Below, piece after piece: positions 1 to 10,655 of a stretch of DNA of 64,000 nucleotides. The stretch spans positions 1 through 64,000 of the forward strand of contig JAGWWY010000005.1 of NCBI GenBank assembly GCA_018970145.1, given 5' to 3'. Each line of letters begins with the position of its first letter. Position 1 is the stretch's first letter. This DNA comes from Gammaproteobacteria bacterium (lineage in GTDB: Bacteria > Pseudomonadota > Gammaproteobacteria > Steroidobacterales > Steroidobacteraceae). The position numbers and the translations under genes are program-made. The notes beneath the pieces were generated by a model, which did no database searches, was not told the origin of the DNA, and worked only from the letters and a program-made list of their open reading frames with translations.

Positions 1-64
1 CGTCATTTGCCCGTTCGACGACATCCATATCGACTTACACCTCACCCGAGCTGCCTAAAACTCT
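1..64. other. Window edge upstream of galE, no gene assignable
   Basis: Two rightward frames end here: one at the TAA at 56-58, and one at a TGA that would overlap the galE start as ATGA. Either could be the last ~20 codons of an upstream gene, but neither tail is recognisable. No ribosome binding site stands out before galE, which fits translational coupling to an upstream gene. Confidence 0.3.
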
Positions 65-1042
65 ATGAAAATCCTCGTCGTCGGCGGAGCGGGCTACATC
101 GGCTCGCACATGGTGAAACTGCTCGGTGAGCGCCGCTGCGCAGTAACGACACTCGATGATCTCTCGAGTGGGCACCGTGATGCCGTCCTGACAGGGGATT
201 TCGTGCAAGGCGATATGGCGGACACCGAACTGCTCCGCAGCTTGTTTGCGCGACGAAAATACGATGCTGTCATGCACTTCGCTTCGTTCATCGAGGTGGG
301 TGAATCGGTGCGCGAGCCAGCGAAGTATTACCGCAACAACGTGGCCAATACGCTGACGCTACTCTCAGCCATGCGCGAAGCGGGTGTTGACCGTTTTATC
401 TTCTCATCGACAGCGGCAATCTTTGGCACACCGCAATACGTACCGATCGACGAGCGTCATCCACGCGCACCGATCAACCCCTACGGTCGTACCAAAAATA
501 TGGTCGAGGACGTGTTGGGCGATTACGAGCGCGCCTATGGTCTGCGCTCGGTCTGCCTCCGGTATTTCAATGCCGCGGGTGCTGATCCGCAAGGAAAACT
601 CAGCGAACGACACGATCCTGAGAGCCACCTCATCCCGCTCGCCTTGCAGGCCGCCTCAGGACGGCGCGCGGGCCTGTCGGTGTATGGCACCGACTACGAC
701 ACGCCGGATGGCACCTGCATTCGCGACTACGTGCACGTGAGCGATCTGTGCGAAGCACATTGGCTGGCGCTCGAGTCGCTGCGCGATGGTGCGAGCAGCC
801 AGGCCTATAACCTCGGCAACGGCAATGGCTTCTCGGTACTCGAAGTCATCGAGACGGCGAAGAAAGTGACCGGTGTTGATTTCGCAGTGAAGCACGAGGA
901 GCGTCGCGCGGGCGACCCGCCGCGACTCGTCGCCGACTCTTCGGCCATCAAATCGAGACTCGGCTGGTCGCCGCGTTACGCCGATCTCGACACCATCGTC
1001 GCGCATGCGTGGGCGTTTGAACGCGCACGCAAGCCGAGCTGA
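65..1042 (+). CDS. galE: UDP-glucose 4-epimerase GalE
   Basis: This cytoplasmic NAD-dependent short-chain dehydrogenase interconverts UDP-glucose and UDP-galactose, feeding galactose use and surface polysaccharide synthesis. The 325-residue protein starts directly with the Rossmann glycine motif GGAGYIGS (residues 7-14). It carries the catalytic Ser/Thr stretch FSSTAAIFG (about 113-121) and the YxxxK pair Tyr140/Lys144. The substrate-binding C-terminal part (NLGNGNGFSVLEV, and RAGDPPRLVADS near residue 285) is intact. Length is close to the family norm of 330-340. It ends one base before the convergent efp stop. A relative acting on another UDP-sugar cannot be excluded from sequence alone. 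Confidence 0.93.
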   Translation: MKILVVGGAGYIGSHMVKLLGERRCAVTTLDDLSSGHRDAVLTGDFVQGDMADTELLRSLFARRKYDAVMHFASFIEVGESVREPAKYYRNNVANTLTLLSAMREAGVDRFIFSSTAAIFGTPQYVPIDERHPRAPINPYGRTKNMVEDVLGDYERAYGLRSVCLRYFNAAGADPQGKLSERHDPESHLIPLALQAASGRRAGLSVYGTDYDTPDGTCIRDYVHVSDLCEAHWLALESLRDGASSQAYNLGNGNGFSVLEVIETAKKVTGVDFAVKHEERRAGDPPRLVADSSAIKSRLGWSPRYADLDTIVAHAWAFERARKPS

Positions 1043-1043
1043 A

Positions 1044-1613
1044 TCAGCTCTTCGCGCGCGAGATGTATTCACCCGTACGGGTGTCGACTTTGATGACTTC
1101 GCCCTGGTTGATGAAGAGCGGCACGCGTACGACGGCGCCGGTCTCGAGCTTCGCAGGCTTCTGACCACCGGTTGCGGTATCACCGCGAACACCCGGGTCG
1201 GTCTCGACGATCGTGGCTTCGATGTGCGCTGGCGGGGTCACTACGAGCGGCACGCCGTTCCAAAGCGTGACGATGCAGGTCACGCCATCCTTCAGCCATT
1301 GCGATGAATCACCCACCGCTTCTTTGCTCGCGGTGTGCTGCTCGAAATTGTCGGGCACCATAAAGTGGTAGAAGTCGCCGTCCTGGTAGAGGTACTGCAT
1401 ATCGACGTCCATGACGTCGGCTGACTCGACCGAATCACCGGACTTCCAGGTCTTCTCGACCGTACGACCCGTCTTCAGGTTACGCACGCGGACGCGGTTG
1501 AACGCCTGGCCCTTGCCGGGCTTGACCATCTCGTTCTCGACGATCACATACGGATCACCGTCGATGAGGATCTTGAGGCCGGACTTGAATTCGCTGGTGT
1601 TATAGCTGCCCAT
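1044..1613 (-). CDS. efp: Elongation factor P
   Basis: EF-P binds the ribosome between the P and E sites and relieves stalling at consecutive prolines. The 189-residue protein has the N-terminal KOW-like domain with the loop KPGKGQA. Lys34 in that loop is the residue that receives beta-lysine in EpmA/EpmB systems. OB domains follow, ending in RTGEYISRA. The open frame extends upstream to 1679, but the start is placed at the ATG at 1613 because a GGAAGAG site lies just before it and EF-P proteins begin with this MxxYxxxxF pattern. It is divergent from epmB, the gene for its own modifying enzyme. Confidence 0.96.
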   Translation of the reverse strand: MGSYNTSEFKSGLKILIDGDPYVIVENEMVKPGKGQAFNRVRVRNLKTGRTVEKTWKSGDSVESADVMDVDMQYLYQDGDFYHFMVPDNFEQHTASKEAVGDSSQWLKDGVTCIVTLWNGVPLVVTPPAHIEATIVETDPGVRGDTATGGQKPAKLETGAVVRVPLFINQGEVIKVDTRTGEYISRAKS

Positions 1614-1679
1614 GTTCTCTCTTCCGCTTTGCGTTCCCGCGAGGGTCAGCCCAGAATACCCGGGCCAAAAAGGGCGCAC
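1614..1679. promoter_or_regulatory. Divergent efp/epmB control region
   Basis: These 66 bases separate two divergent genes of one pathway, so both promoters must lie here or run into the coding starts. The efp ribosome binding site (GGAAGAG on the minus strand) is clear. No convincing -35/-10 pair could be picked for either side. Confidence 0.4.
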
Positions 1680-2708
1680 ATGATAACGGCTACCCCCCTC
1701 TCCCGCCAGCAGCCTGCCGCACCGACCTCCTGGCAGCAGGACTTTGCAGACTCCATCACCGATCCGGCGGAACTCGCCGACCTACTGCATTTGCAGGCTG
1801 AATGGCTCGAAGGGGCGCGTGCGGCAGCGGCCAGCTTTGGTCTTCGGGTACCGCGCAGTTTCGTGAACCGCATGCGCGTCGGAGACATCGGCGACCCCTT
1901 GCTGCGCCAGATCCTGCCGATCGGCGCCGAGCTCGACCGAACGTCGGGCTACATGTCAGACCCACTGCAAGAAAGCGATGCCGGCCTCGCGCCCGGACTT
2001 TTGAAGAAATACGCACACCGAGCCTTGTTGATCACGACCGAAGCCTGCGCGGTTCATTGTCGCTATTGTTTTCGACGCGAGTTCCCTTATGCAGAGCAGC
2101 AGGGAGAACTTGGCCGCTGGCGCGAAGCCATCGCTGCGATCGCCGCCGACAGTTCGATACGCGAAGTCATCTTGAGCGGCGGTGATCCACTCTCGTTGAC
2201 CAACGCGCGCCTGCGCTCGTTGTCGGATGCGATGAAACCGATTGCACACATCGAGTGGCTGCGCATCCACACGCGAAACGCGATCGTATTGCCATCGCGC
2301 GTGGACGGCGGTTTTCTCGAGTGGCTCGCGAGCCTGCCGTGGCGGGTTACGCTCGTCTTGCATGTGAATCACGCCAACGAGCTGCAAGGCGATGCAGTCG
2401 AAGCGATCGAACGACTACGCGGCACCGGCGCGCTGCTCTTGAATCAGGCCGTGCTGTTGCGCGGCGTGAACGATGATGCGGACACGCTGATCGCACTCTC
2501 GAGGCGACTACATGACCTCGGGGTCGTGCCGTACTACCTGCACCTACTCGATCGCGTGAACGGCACTGCCCATTTCGAAGTCAGCGAAGCGCGCGGTCAG
2601 CAGCTCGTGACCGTCATGGCGCAATCGTTACCCGGCTTTCTCGTCCCGAAACTCGCGCGTGAGATACCCGGGAGAGAGGCGAAGACGGTTATTGCGGCCG
2701 GGCTCTGA
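1680..2708 (+). CDS. epmB: EF-P beta-lysylation protein EpmB (lysine 2,3-aminomutase)
   Basis: A radical-SAM, PLP-dependent enzyme that converts (S)-alpha-lysine to (R)-beta-lysine for EF-P modification. The 342-residue protein has the radical-SAM triad Cys123, Cys127 and Cys130 (CAVHCRYC). A C-terminal [10 protein letters not shown] segment contains the probable PLP lysine. The N-terminal RVPRSF and DPLLRQ segments are typical of EpmB rather than clostridial lysine aminomutases. The open frame could start at 1629, but the ATG at 1680 matches family N-termini and clears the efp start. EpmA, which ligates the beta-lysine, is not in the window. Confidence 0.93.
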   Translation: MITATPLSRQQPAAPTSWQQDFADSITDPAELADLLHLQAEWLEGARAAAASFGLRVPRSFVNRMRVGDIGDPLLRQILPIGAELDRTSGYMSDPLQESDAGLAPGLLKKYAHRALLITTEACAVHCRYCFRREFPYAEQQGELGRWREAIAAIAADSSIREVILSGGDPLSLTNARLRSLSDAMKPIAHIEWLRIHTRNAIVLPSRVDGGFLEWLASLPWRVTLVLHVNHANELQGDAVEAIERLRGTGALLLNQAVLLRGVNDDADTLIALSRRLHDLGVVPYYLHLLDRVNGTAHFEVSEARGQQLVTVMAQSLPGFLVPKLAREIPGREAKTVIAAGL

Positions 2709-2717
2709 TGATTGGGG

Positions 2718-2990
2718 TCAGTCCCGATCGACCCGCTCCTGCAGCCAAACCTTGATCAAAGACTGGTAAGGCACATCTCGAGAGTTCGCTGCCGATTTAA
2801 TCGCATCGAGCAGATGCGAGGGCAGTCTCAGAGAAATCGTTTTGGTAGTTGGCTTGAGATTGGGAAAGACGGCTCGCTGCGCCTTGCTCCAATCTAGGTA
2901 CTGGGTCGAATCACGCCCCGCAGCCTCCCAAAAGCGCCGCTCCTGGGCTTCCGTTTTGAACTTGGGAACCGATTTAACCGGCTTGGTCAT
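2718..2990 (-). CDS. brnA: BrnA/CopG-type antitoxin
   Basis: A 90-residue antitoxin that would neutralise BrnT and repress the operon. The N-terminal half (PKFKTEAQERRFWEAAG, then LDWSKAQRAVFPNLKP) is the toxin-binding region seen in CopG_antitoxin proteins. The C-terminal half (TISLRLPSHLLDAIK, then VPYQSLIKVWLQERV) is a ribbon-helix-helix DNA-binding fold. Its start overlaps the end of the toxin gene by 17 bases, so the two are translationally coupled, toxin first as usual for BrnTA. It ends 10 bases from the epmB stop. Confidence 0.85.
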   Translation of the reverse strand: MTKPVKSVPKFKTEAQERRFWEAAGRDSTQYLDWSKAQRAVFPNLKPTTKTISLRLPSHLLDAIKSAANSRDVPYQSLIKVWLQERVDRD

Positions 2991-3270
2991 AAACAGCTCG
3001 CTCTTTTCGGTGCATATCCCGGGCGGAAATCACTCGGATCAAGGTGCATTCGACGCGCAGGGTATACGTGATGTGCAAGCGCCGACCCGCCCGAGTCTCA
3101 CCCAATGCGTGGTAACGAGGCTCGCGCTCGCTGTGACGCGAATCCACCAACAGCAATGGCCGACTGAAGAAAACCTCTTCGGCTTCCGACTGAGAAACGC
3201 CGTGCTTCCGGTTCTTCAACCGATTGCCATCGTCCCAGTCGAATGCGATCAAATCGGGCAATTCAAGCAT
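2974..3270 (-). CDS. brnT: BrnT family ribonuclease toxin (DUF497)
   Basis: A 98-residue toxin of the BrnT/DUF497 family, small RelE-fold ribonucleases that arrest translation. The family pattern is present: FDWDDGNRLKNRKHGVS with SEAEEVF (residues about 10-34), the central RYHALGETRAGRRLHITYT, and the C-terminal IRVISARDMHRKERAVY that holds the proposed catalytic Arg and His/Lys residues. The start lies within a few bases of a perfect palindrome that contains the likely -10 region, so the leader is very short and no good ribosome binding site is seen. The module sits between core genes epmB and parC and looks like an insertion. Confidence 0.85.
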   Translation of the reverse strand: MLELPDLIAFDWDDGNRLKNRKHGVSQSEAEEVFFSRPLLLVDSRHSEREPRYHALGETRAGRRLHITYTLRVECTLIRVISARDMHRKERAVYDQAG

Positions 3271-3271
3271 C

Positions 3272-3296
3272 CCTGTATATTATGGAAATATACAGG
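3272..3296. promoter_or_regulatory. Palindromic operator/promoter of the brnTA pair
   Basis: A perfect inverted repeat: CCTGTATATT (3272-3281), a 5-base spacer, then AATATACAGG (3287-3296). It ends one base upstream of the BrnT start. On the minus strand it contains AT-rich -10-like sequence (CATAAT/TATATT). BrnA is a ribbon-helix-helix repressor in known systems, so this is the natural site for autoregulation. The repeat is seen directly; its role is inferred. Confidence 0.7.
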
Positions 3297-3330
3297 AATC
3301 ACTGGCATCCCAAAACAGGCTTAAATCGAA

Positions 3331-5592
3331 CTAATTGCCTGATTCGACCCGCGTCACCTTCCGCCAACCGCGAGTGATCACGGAGCCGCGCTGTGCGCGC
3401 GAGCCCTGATACTCCTTCAGTTCGCTGAAGCTATAGGTCTTGCTACGATCATCGTTGTAGATGATCAGTGAGCCACCCGGTTCAACCACGGCCGCGCCAA
3501 TCACGATCTCGGCACGCTCCTTCGCGAGCTGCGTCGGAATATTGAAGAGCTTGTTGCCTTTACCTTTCGGCATCTCCGGCACTTCGCTCACGGGGAACGC
3601 GAGCAGACGCCCATTCTCGCCATCTGCATCGACGATGGCGATACACACCAAGGCCTTCTCGGACGGCACGAACGCCGGTGCGATGGCATACGAATTCTCG
3701 GGCACATTGAGCACGGCCTTACCGGCCTTGCGATCCGTGACGAGATCTTTGAAGCGCACCGTAAACCCATAGCCTGCGTCGGACATCACGAGCCACAGAC
3801 TCTCGTCGGCGCCCATCATCACGCCCGTGAAACGCGCGCCGTCGGGCGGATTGAGGCGTCCCGACAACGGTTCGCCAAGACCGCGCGCCGAGGGCAACGA
3901 GTGCGCCGGCATACAGTAGGTGCGGCCGGTGGTATCAAGGAACACCGCCTGCTGCAGAGACATGCCGCGCGCCGCACCTTGATATTGATCGCCCGTCTTG
4001 TACTGCAGCGAGCGTGGGTCGATCTCGTGCCCCTTCGCGGCGCGCACCCAACCACCCGCCGAGAGCACGACGGTCACAGGCTCGTTTGCAATCAGCGCCG
4101 TCTCGTCGATCGCCTGCGCCGCCTCGCGCTCGACGATCTTGGATCGGCGTGCATCGCCGTATTTCTCGGCATCTGCGGTGAGCTCATCCGAGACCAACTT
4201 GCGCAGCTTTTTCTCACTGCCGAGGATGGATTGAAGTTCATCTCGCTCGGCGGCGAGCTCGGCTTGTTCGCCGCGGATCTTCATCTCCTCGAGCTTGGCG
4301 AGGTGACGCAGCTTCGTTTCGAGGATCGCTTCGGCTTGCTCTTCACTCAGGCTGAAGCGCTTCATCAACACCGGCTTCGGCTCATCCTCGCGCCGGATGA
4401 TACGGATCACCTCATCGAGATTGAGGTAAGCAACCAGCAATCCATCGAGGATGTGCAATCGACGCGTAACTTTGTCGAGACGCCACTCAAGACGACGACG
4501 GACAGTGCCGATGCGGAACTTGAGCCACTCGCTCAGAATCTCGCGCAGCCCCATCACCTTCGGTCGACCATCGAGGCCGATCACGTTCAGGTTGACCCGG
4601 TAGTTACGCTCGAGATCGGTGGTGGCGAACAAGTGTGCCATCAACTGCTCGACATCGACCTTGCGGCCCTTCGGCACGATCACAAGGCGCGTCGGGTTCT
4701 CGTGATCCGACTCGTCGCGCAGGTCCTCGACCATCGGCAATTTTTTCGCGCGCATCTGCTCGGCGATCTGCTCAAGCACTTTCGAGCCCGAGGTCTGCCA
4801 TGGCAGCGCCTCGATGACGATGCAGTCATCTTCCATGACGTAGGTTGCACGCGCCTTGAAGCTGCCGGTGCCCTTCTCATAGAAATCGACCAGGTCGGAG
4901 CGCGGCGAGATGATCTCGGCGCCGGTCGGCAGATCCGGGCCCTTTACGAACTTCATCAGCGCGCGAGTCGTCGCCTCGGGCTCTTCGAGCAAGTGGATGC
5001 AGGCGTTAGCGACTTCGCGCAGATTGTGCGGCGGAATGTCGGTCGCCATGCCGACGGCGATGCCGGTCGTGCCGTTGAGCAGCAGATTCGGCATGCGCGC
5101 GGGCAATACCGTCGGCTCTTCCATCGTACCGTCGAAATTCGGTACCCACTCGGTCGTGCCCTCACCGAGCTCTTTGAGTAGAACCTCGGCGTAACGCGTG
5201 AGTTTCGCCTCGGTGTAGCGCATCGCGGCGAACGACTTCGGGTCGTCCTGCGAGCCCCAGTTACCCTGTCCATCGACGATGGTGTAGCGATACGCAAAAG
5301 GCTGCGCCATCAGTACCATCGCTTCGTAGCACGCTGAATCGCCATGTGGATGGAACTTGCCGATTACGTCACCCACGGTACGCGCGGATTTCTTGTGCTT
5401 GGAAACGGCCGACAGCCCAAGCTCGCTCATCGCGTAGATGATGCGGCGCTGCACGGGCTTCAAACCATCTCCGATCGCCGGCAGCGCGCGATCGAGAATG
5501 ACGTACATCGAGTATTCGAGATAGGCCTTCTCGGTGAAGGCGCGCAGCGGTTGCCGCTCGACGCCTTCAAGGCTCATTTGGGTCGTGGCCAT
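3331..5592 (-). CDS. parC: DNA topoisomerase IV subunit A
   Basis: The breakage-reunion subunit that decatenates replicated chromosomes, working with ParE. The 753-residue protein has catalytic Tyr126 in AAMRYTE. The quinolone-determining stretch [10 protein letters not shown] carries Ser86 and Glu90, the unmutated (susceptible-type) residues. The C-terminal beta-pinwheel lacks a GyrA-type box, and 753 residues matches ParC rather than GyrA. The open frame extends to 5634, but the ATG at 5592 is the right start because the parE stop overlaps it by one base (TGATG) and the N-terminus aligns with ParC. Forms an operon with parE. Confidence 0.95.
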   Translation of the reverse strand: MATTQMSLEGVERQPLRAFTEKAYLEYSMYVILDRALPAIGDGLKPVQRRIIYAMSELGLSAVSKHKKSARTVGDVIGKFHPHGDSACYEAMVLMAQPFAYRYTIVDGQGNWGSQDDPKSFAAMRYTEAKLTRYAEVLLKELGEGTTEWVPNFDGTMEEPTVLPARMPNLLLNGTTGIAVGMATDIPPHNLREVANACIHLLEEPEATTRALMKFVKGPDLPTGAEIISPRSDLVDFYEKGTGSFKARATYVMEDDCIVIEALPWQTSGSKVLEQIAEQMRAKKLPMVEDLRDESDHENPTRLVIVPKGRKVDVEQLMAHLFATTDLERNYRVNLNVIGLDGRPKVMGLREILSEWLKFRIGTVRRRLEWRLDKVTRRLHILDGLLVAYLNLDEVIRIIRREDEPKPVLMKRFSLSEEQAEAILETKLRHLAKLEEMKIRGEQAELAAERDELQSILGSEKKLRKLVSDELTADAEKYGDARRSKIVEREAAQAIDETALIANEPVTVVLSAGGWVRAAKGHEIDPRSLQYKTGDQYQGAARGMSLQQAVFLDTTGRTYCMPAHSLPSARGLGEPLSGRLNPPDGARFTGVMMGADESLWLVMSDAGYGFTVRFKDLVTDRKAGKAVLNVPENSYAIAPAFVPSEKALVCIAIVDADGENGRLLAFPVSEVPEMPKGKGNKLFNIPTQLAKERAEIVIGAAVVEPGGSLIIYNDDRSKTYSFSELKEYQGSRAQRGSVITRGWRKVTRVESGN

Positions 5593-7484
5593 CAGATACT
5601 CACCTGCACGAGGTTCCCCTTCTGCTCGAGCCATTCACGTCGATCCGCAGCGCGTTTTTTGGCGAGCAACATATCCATCAAAGAATCGGTCTGATCCGCT
5701 GCATCGAGCGTCAACTGCACGAGCCGTCGCGTACGCGGATCCATCGTGGTTTCGCGCAGTTGCGACGGGTTCATTTCACCCAAGCCCTTGAAACGCGTGA
5801 CCTGCGGCTTGGCACGAACCTTCTCTTGTTCGAGTCGATGCAGATAGGCGTCCCGCTCGGCGTCATCAAGAGCGTAGAACACCTGTTTACCGGCATCGAT
5901 ACGATAAAGTGGCGGCATCGCGACATGCACATGCCCATTCGCCACCAGCGGACGGAAGTGCCGCAAAAACAAAGCGCAGAGCAAGGTCGCGATGTGCTGT
6001 CCGTCGGAATCGGCATCCGCGAGAATGCAGATCTTGTTGTAACGCAGACCCGAGAGATCGCTGCTACCCGGATCGATGCCAATCGCCACGCTGATGTCGT
6101 GCACTTCCTGCGAAGAACCAATTTCGCCGGGCTCAAGCTCCCATGTGTTCAGAATCTTGCCACGTAGCGGCATGATGGCTTGAAAATCCTTATCGCGCGC
6201 CTGCTTGGCAGAGCCACCGGCTGAGTCACCCTCGACCAAAAACAGTTCCGAGCGAGTGGGATCATCACCCGCACAGTCGGCCAATTTGCCCGGCAGCGCC
6301 GGACCACCCGAGACGCGCTTGCGCTGCACCTTCTGCGCCGCCTTCATGCGGGCTTGGGCGTTTTCGATGGCGTACTGCGCGATTCGCTCACCGGCATCCG
6401 GATGCTGGGCGAGCCACAGCGAGATCGCGTCCTTGGCGAAACTCTCGACCAACTGCGCCGCATCGCGCGAGGCGAGGCGCTCTTTCGTTTGGCCAGCGAA
6501 CTGCGGCTCTCGAATCTTGATGGAGAGGACGTAGCGCACGCCGTCCCACACATCCTCAGGCGTAAGCTTTACGCCGCGCGGCAATAAATTTCGGAACTCG
6601 CAGAACTCGCGCACCGCCACGGCCGTGCCAGAGCGCAGACCATTCACGTGGGTGCCGCCGTCGGCCGTCGGAATCAGATTGACATAACTCTCGGCGATCG
6701 GGTTTTCGACCGCGGGAGCCCAGCAGAGCGCGAATTCGACGGTGTCCTGATCCTGCTCGCGCTTACCGGTAATCGGCTCGTTGGGCAGACGATCCGACTT
6801 GCCGAGTTCATCGACGAGATAGGCCCCGAGGTCACCCGCGAAGAACCACTCGTCTTTCTCGCCCGTGAATTCATTGGTGAAAGTGATCCGCAGACCTGGG
6901 CACAGCACGGCCTTGGCCTTGAGCGTGTGGCGCAACTGCGGGATCGAGAACTTGTCGGAATCGAAGAACTTACCATCGGGCCAAAAACGCACCGTCGTAC
7001 CGGTGTTGCGCTGTCCAACCGTCCCCACGACATCGAGCTTGGAGCTCAAAGCCCCGTTACGAAAGCCGATGTTGTATTCCTTGCCACCGCGACGAACCCA
7101 GCACTCGAGCTGTCTCGAGAGCGCGTTGACCACCGACACACCAACGCCGTGCAAGCCGCCCGAGAAACCGTAGCTACCGCTGTCGAATTTGCCGCCCGCG
7201 TGCAGGCGCGTGAGGATCAGCTCGACGCCGCTGACTTTTTCCTTGGGGTGAATATCGACGGGCATGCCGCGACCATCGTCGCGCACCTCGAGTGAGCCAT
7301 CCTTGAAAACCGTGACATCGATTTGCTTCGCATGACCCGCCAAGGCCTCATCGACGCTGTTGTCGACGACTTCGTGTGCCAGGTGATTGGGCCGGGTCGT
7401 GTCGGTGTACATGCCGGGACGTCGCCTAACAGGCTCCAACCCGGAGAGAACCTCAATCGCTGAGGCATCGTAATCTTTCGCCAT
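5592..7484 (-). CDS. parE: DNA topoisomerase IV subunit B
   Basis: The ATPase and metal-binding subunit of topoisomerase IV, 630 residues. The GHKL ATPase domain shows [20 protein letters not shown] and [18 protein letters not shown]. The transducer domain follows, and the TOPRIM domain contains [16 protein letters not shown] and [11 protein letters not shown]-terminal [12 protein letters not shown] motif completes it. Length is that of ParE (about 630), shorter than GyrB (about 800) because it lacks the GyrB insert. First gene of the parE-parC operon, and divergent from xseB across 72 bases. Confidence 0.95.
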   Translation of the reverse strand: MAKDYDASAIEVLSGLEPVRRRPGMYTDTTRPNHLAHEVVDNSVDEALAGHAKQIDVTVFKDGSLEVRDDGRGMPVDIHPKEKVSGVELILTRLHAGGKFDSGSYGFSGGLHGVGVSVVNALSRQLECWVRRGGKEYNIGFRNGALSSKLDVVGTVGQRNTGTTVRFWPDGKFFDSDKFSIPQLRHTLKAKAVLCPGLRITFTNEFTGEKDEWFFAGDLGAYLVDELGKSDRLPNEPITGKREQDQDTVEFALCWAPAVENPIAESYVNLIPTADGGTHVNGLRSGTAVAVREFCEFRNLLPRGVKLTPEDVWDGVRYVLSIKIREPQFAGQTKERLASRDAAQLVESFAKDAISLWLAQHPDAGERIAQYAIENAQARMKAAQKVQRKRVSGGPALPGKLADCAGDDPTRSELFLVEGDSAGGSAKQARDKDFQAIMPLRGKILNTWELEPGEIGSSQEVHDISVAIGIDPGSSDLSGLRYNKICILADADSDGQHIATLLCALFLRHFRPLVANGHVHVAMPPLYRIDAGKQVFYALDDAERDAYLHRLEQEKVRAKPQVTRFKGLGEMNPSQLRETTMDPRTRRLVQLTLDAADQTDSLMDMLLAKKRAADRREWLEQKGNLVQVSI

Positions 7485-7499
7485 CCGGACATTGTATCA

Positions 7500-7556
7500 A
7501 CCGTATTACCCCGAAGCGCCGCGGCTGCGGTATAACAACGCTTCAAGGAGTTCCGC
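7500..7556 (+). promoter_or_regulatory. Probable xseB operon promoter and ribosome binding site
   Basis: Within the short parE/xseB divergent gap, TATAAC at 7531-7536 is a good -10 candidate for the rightward operon. AAGGAG at 7545-7550 is a strong ribosome binding site 6 bases before the xseB ATG. No clear -35 hexamer was found at the right distance. Confidence 0.45.
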
Positions 7557-7811
7557 ATGACCCGAAAACGCTCGCCGGATTTCGAAAAATCGCTCACGGA
7601 GCTCGAGGAGCTCGTCGAAAAACTCGAAGGCGGCGATTTACCGTTGGAAGACGCGCTGAAAGCGTTCGAGCGCGGCGTCGGACTCACCCGCGAGTGCCAA
7701 ACGGCGCTCGAGGCGGCGCAAGCCCGCGTGGACATCCTCATGAAGCGCAACGGCGAGGCCACGCTGCAACCCTTCGACGCTGAGAGCGACGAAGACGATC
7801 AAGACGTTTAA
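7557..7811 (+). CDS. xseB: Exodeoxyribonuclease VII small subunit
   Basis: The small subunit of exonuclease VII, several copies of which assemble on each XseA subunit to degrade single-stranded DNA. The 84-residue protein shows the family signature FEKSLTELEELVEKLEGGDLPLEDALKAFERGV in segments, then a second helix (LTRECQTALEAAQARVDIL). These form the antiparallel helical hairpin. An acidic tail (AESDEDDQDV) follows. A strong AAGGAG site precedes it. It is followed after 6 bases by ispA, the classic xseB-ispA-dxs order; xseA is far away at 52.8 kb. Confidence 0.95.
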   Translation: MTRKRSPDFEKSLTELEELVEKLEGGDLPLEDALKAFERGVGLTRECQTALEAAQARVDILMKRNGEATLQPFDAESDEDDQDV

Positions 7812-7817
7812 ATCACG

Positions 7818-8690
7818 ATGGATTATCGCGCCCGTATCGAAGCGGTCCTCGATCGCGCCCTGCCCATCCCCGAGGCCGGCTCACAACGCCTCACCGAAGC
7901 GATGCGTTACAGCGTACTGGGTGGTGGCAAACGACTGCGCCCGACGCTTGTCTATACGGCTGGCGTCGCGCTTGGCGCGAGCCTCGACGCGCTCGATGAT
8001 CCAGCGGCGGCGGTCGAACTGATCCACGTATACAGCCTCGTGCACGACGATCTGCCCGCGATGGATGATGACGACTTGCGACGCGGTCGCCCCTCTTGTC
8101 ATCGGGCCTTCGACGAAGCGACTGCCATTTTGGCCGGCGATGCCCTGCAGGCGTTGGCGTTCGAGATCCTCGCGGGCCCGGAGTCTCTCGCAGAACCCGA
8201 AGCGCTTCGCCGTCTAACGATGTGTCGGCTGCTCGCGCATCGCATCGGCACCGTCGGAATGGCCGGTGGTCAGGCCATCGACCTCGAGTCGGTCGGCAAG
8301 CGGATCGATCTGGCAGCGTTGCAAGACATGCACCGACGCAAGACCGGGGCGCTGATCGAAGCGAGCGTGCTGCTCGGTGCGGTCGCCGCTGGGGTCACCT
8401 CAGGCCCTACTTATCGGGCGCTGCAGGATTACAGCGCCGCCATCGGTCTTGCCTTCCAGATCCAGGACGACATCCTGGATGTGACCGGTACGACCGATGC
8501 GATTGGCAAGATCGCCGGTGCCGATGCTGCCCTCGACAAGCCGACCTACACGAGCCTGCTCGGCCTCGATGGAGCTCGCCGCGCGGCGGCGGAACAGCAC
8601 GACCGCGCCCTCGCCGCTGTCGCCCCATTGGGGGCGGCCGGTCAAGGGCTCGCAAAGCTCGCCGACTTCGTCGTCGGTCGAGCGTCTTGA
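7818..8690 (+). CDS. ispA: Farnesyl diphosphate synthase (short-chain polyprenyl synthase)
   Basis: Condenses dimethylallyl or geranyl diphosphate with isopentenyl diphosphate to make farnesyl diphosphate, the precursor of quinone side chains and undecaprenyl phosphate. The 290-residue protein has the first aspartate-rich motif in LVHDDLPAMDDDDLRRG (about residues 76-92) and the second in FQIQDDILDVTG (about 213-224). The substrate-binding GGGKRLRPTL segment lies near residue 35. Middle gene of xseB-ispA-dxs. Product chain length is inferred from operon context and length. Confidence 0.93.
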   Translation: MDYRARIEAVLDRALPIPEAGSQRLTEAMRYSVLGGGKRLRPTLVYTAGVALGASLDALDDPAAAVELIHVYSLVHDDLPAMDDDDLRRGRPSCHRAFDEATAILAGDALQALAFEILAGPESLAEPEALRRLTMCRLLAHRIGTVGMAGGQAIDLESVGKRIDLAALQDMHRRKTGALIEASVLLGAVAAGVTSGPTYRALQDYSAAIGLAFQIQDDILDVTGTTDAIGKIAGADAALDKPTYTSLLGLDGARRAAAEQHDRALAAVAPLGAAGQGLAKLADFVVGRAS

Positions 8691-8710
8691 TTCTGTAATA
8701 TCTCGCCATC

Positions 8711-10645
8711 ATGGTTGAGGCCACCCACTGCGATCCGCGCACCTACCCGTTGCTGTCCCAAATCGGGACACCGGCGGACCTGCGCGCCTTGCCGCCGAAG
8801 CAACTCGGCGAGGTGTGCCGAGAGCTGCGCGAATATTTGATCAATACGGTGGCGACGCGCGGTGGCCACTTCGCCGCTGGACTGGGCACGGTCGAGCTCA
8901 CGGTCGCACTGCATTACGTCTACGACACCCCGCACGATCGGCTGGTGTGGGACGTTGGACATCAAGCCTATCCACACAAGGTGCTCACCGGTCGACGTGA
9001 CCGCTTGGCCTCCGTGAAACAGAAGGATGGGCTTGCGCCCTTTCCGACCCGCAGCGAAAGCCCGTACGACACCTTTGGTGTTGGGCACTCGAGCACGTCG
9101 ATCAGCGCTGCACTCGGCATGGCTGTCGCCGCCGAACGCGAGGCACAGTCACAAGGAATCGAGCGTGCGACCCGTCGCACCGTCGCCGTCATTGGTGATG
9201 GCGCTATGACGGCGGGTATGGCCTTCGAAGCACTGAACAATGCAGGCTCGCTCGGTACCGATATGCTGGTCGTGCTGAACGACAACGACATGTCGATCTC
9301 GGAGAACGTCGGTGCGCTGTCAAATTATTTCGCGCGCATTCTCTCGAGCCGAAAATATTCGGCGCTGCGCGAAACCGGCAAGAAGGTGCTGCGCAAAATG
9401 CCGACCGCTTGGGAACTCGCGCGTCGCTCAGAGGCGTATTTCAAAGGCATGGTACTGCCCGGCGGGCTCTTCGAAGAACTCGGCTTCAATTACATTGGCC
9501 CGATCGACGGTCACGACATCGATGCTCTCGTACGCACGCTGCGTAATCAGCGTCAGTTACGAGGACCGCAGTTTCTGCACGTTGTCACCCGCAAGGGCAA
9601 AGGCTATGCGCCGGCTGAAGGCGATCCGATCAAGTGGCACGGCCCTGGCCCCTTCGACCCAGCGAGCGGCACGATCTTCAAAGAAAAGGCGGCAGGGCCC
9701 GTATTCTCGCAGGTTTTCGGTGACTGGCTCTGCGACATGGCCGAGCGAGATCCTGCCATCGTCGGTATCACCCCCGCCATGCGCGAAGGTTCTGGGCTCG
9801 TCGAATATTCCAAGCGCTTTGCAGATCGCTACTTCGACGTTGCGATTGCCGAGCAGCACGCCGTGACCTTTGCAGCCGGCCTCGCCTGCGAGGGGCTCAA
9901 ACCCGTCGTCGCAATTTATTCGACCTTTCTACAGCGCGGCTACGATCAGCTCGTGCACGATGTTGCCCTGCAGAATCTGCCGGTCGTGTTTGCACTCGAT
10001 CGCGCCGGTCTCGTCGGTGGCGATGGCGCCACCCACCAGGGCGCGTATGACATCTCCTTCCTGCGCTGTATCCCGAATCTTGTGCTGATGGCGCCCGCCG
10101 ATGAAAATGAATGTCGGCAGATGCTCTATACCGCAACCACGCTACCCGGGCCGTCGGCGGTGCGCTATCCCCGCGGCCAAGGTTCGGGCGCAAGAATTGA
10201 AGCTGAAATGAGCGTGTTGCCAGTCGGTCAAGCCGAGTTGCGTCGCGAAGGGCGCAGTGGCCTTGCGATCCTCGTATTCGGTACTTTGCTCGCGAAGACT
10301 GTGCCGGTCGCTGAGCAACTCGATGCCACGCTCGTCAACATGCGCTACATCAAGCCGCTTGACATCGACCGCCTACGCGAACTCGCGCGGCGTCACACAG
10401 CTTTCATTACGGTCGAAGAAAATGCGATTGCCGGTGGCGCGGGCTCCGCGGTGGCCGAAGCGCTCGCTGGACTCGGTATCAGCTTGCCGATCCATCACAT
10501 CGGGATCCCGGATCGCTTCATCGAACACGGCAGCCGTGACGAATGTCTCGAGGCTGCGGGTCTGCATACCGCAGGTATCGGCCAGCAAGTCGAGCGCTTC
10601 TGGTCGACCCAATCCGCCGTTTTACGACGCTCTGCTGCCAATTGA
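8711..10645 (+). CDS. dxs: 1-deoxy-D-xylulose-5-phosphate synthase
   Basis: The thiamine-diphosphate enzyme that joins pyruvate and glyceraldehyde-3-phosphate in the first step of the MEP isoprenoid pathway. The 644-residue protein has the ThDP-binding [18 protein letters not shown] motif with the downstream N-D-N pattern (near residue 190), the transketolase pyrimidine domain with [14 protein letters not shown] (catalytic Glu), and the C-terminal domain ending in [10 protein letters not shown]. Length is typical (about 620-650). The product feeds both ispA upstream and thiamine/pyridoxal synthesis; the convergent neighbour thiL also belongs to thiamine metabolism. Confidence 0.96.
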   Translation: MVEATHCDPRTYPLLSQIGTPADLRALPPKQLGEVCRELREYLINTVATRGGHFAAGLGTVELTVALHYVYDTPHDRLVWDVGHQAYPHKVLTGRRDRLASVKQKDGLAPFPTRSESPYDTFGVGHSSTSISAALGMAVAAEREAQSQGIERATRRTVAVIGDGAMTAGMAFEALNNAGSLGTDMLVVLNDNDMSISENVGALSNYFARILSSRKYSALRETGKKVLRKMPTAWELARRSEAYFKGMVLPGGLFEELGFNYIGPIDGHDIDALVRTLRNQRQLRGPQFLHVVTRKGKGYAPAEGDPIKWHGPGPFDPASGTIFKEKAAGPVFSQVFGDWLCDMAERDPAIVGITPAMREGSGLVEYSKRFADRYFDVAIAEQHAVTFAAGLACEGLKPVVAIYSTFLQRGYDQLVHDVALQNLPVVFALDRAGLVGGDGATHQGAYDISFLRCIPNLVLMAPADENECRQMLYTATTLPGPSAVRYPRGQGSGARIEAEMSVLPVGQAELRREGRSGLAILVFGTLLAKTVPVAEQLDATLVNMRYIKPLDIDRLRELARRHTAFITVEENAIAGGAGSAVAEALAGLGISLPIHHIGIPDRFIEHGSRDECLEAAGLHTAGIGQQVERFWSTQSAVLRRSAAN

Positions 10646-10655
10646 AAGGAATCTG

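Noticed and set aside
3901-5181. A 426-codon open frame on the plus strand inside parC
   Set aside because: It is antisense to a certain parC gene, has no recognisable domains, and such long shadows are common opposite GC-rich genes.
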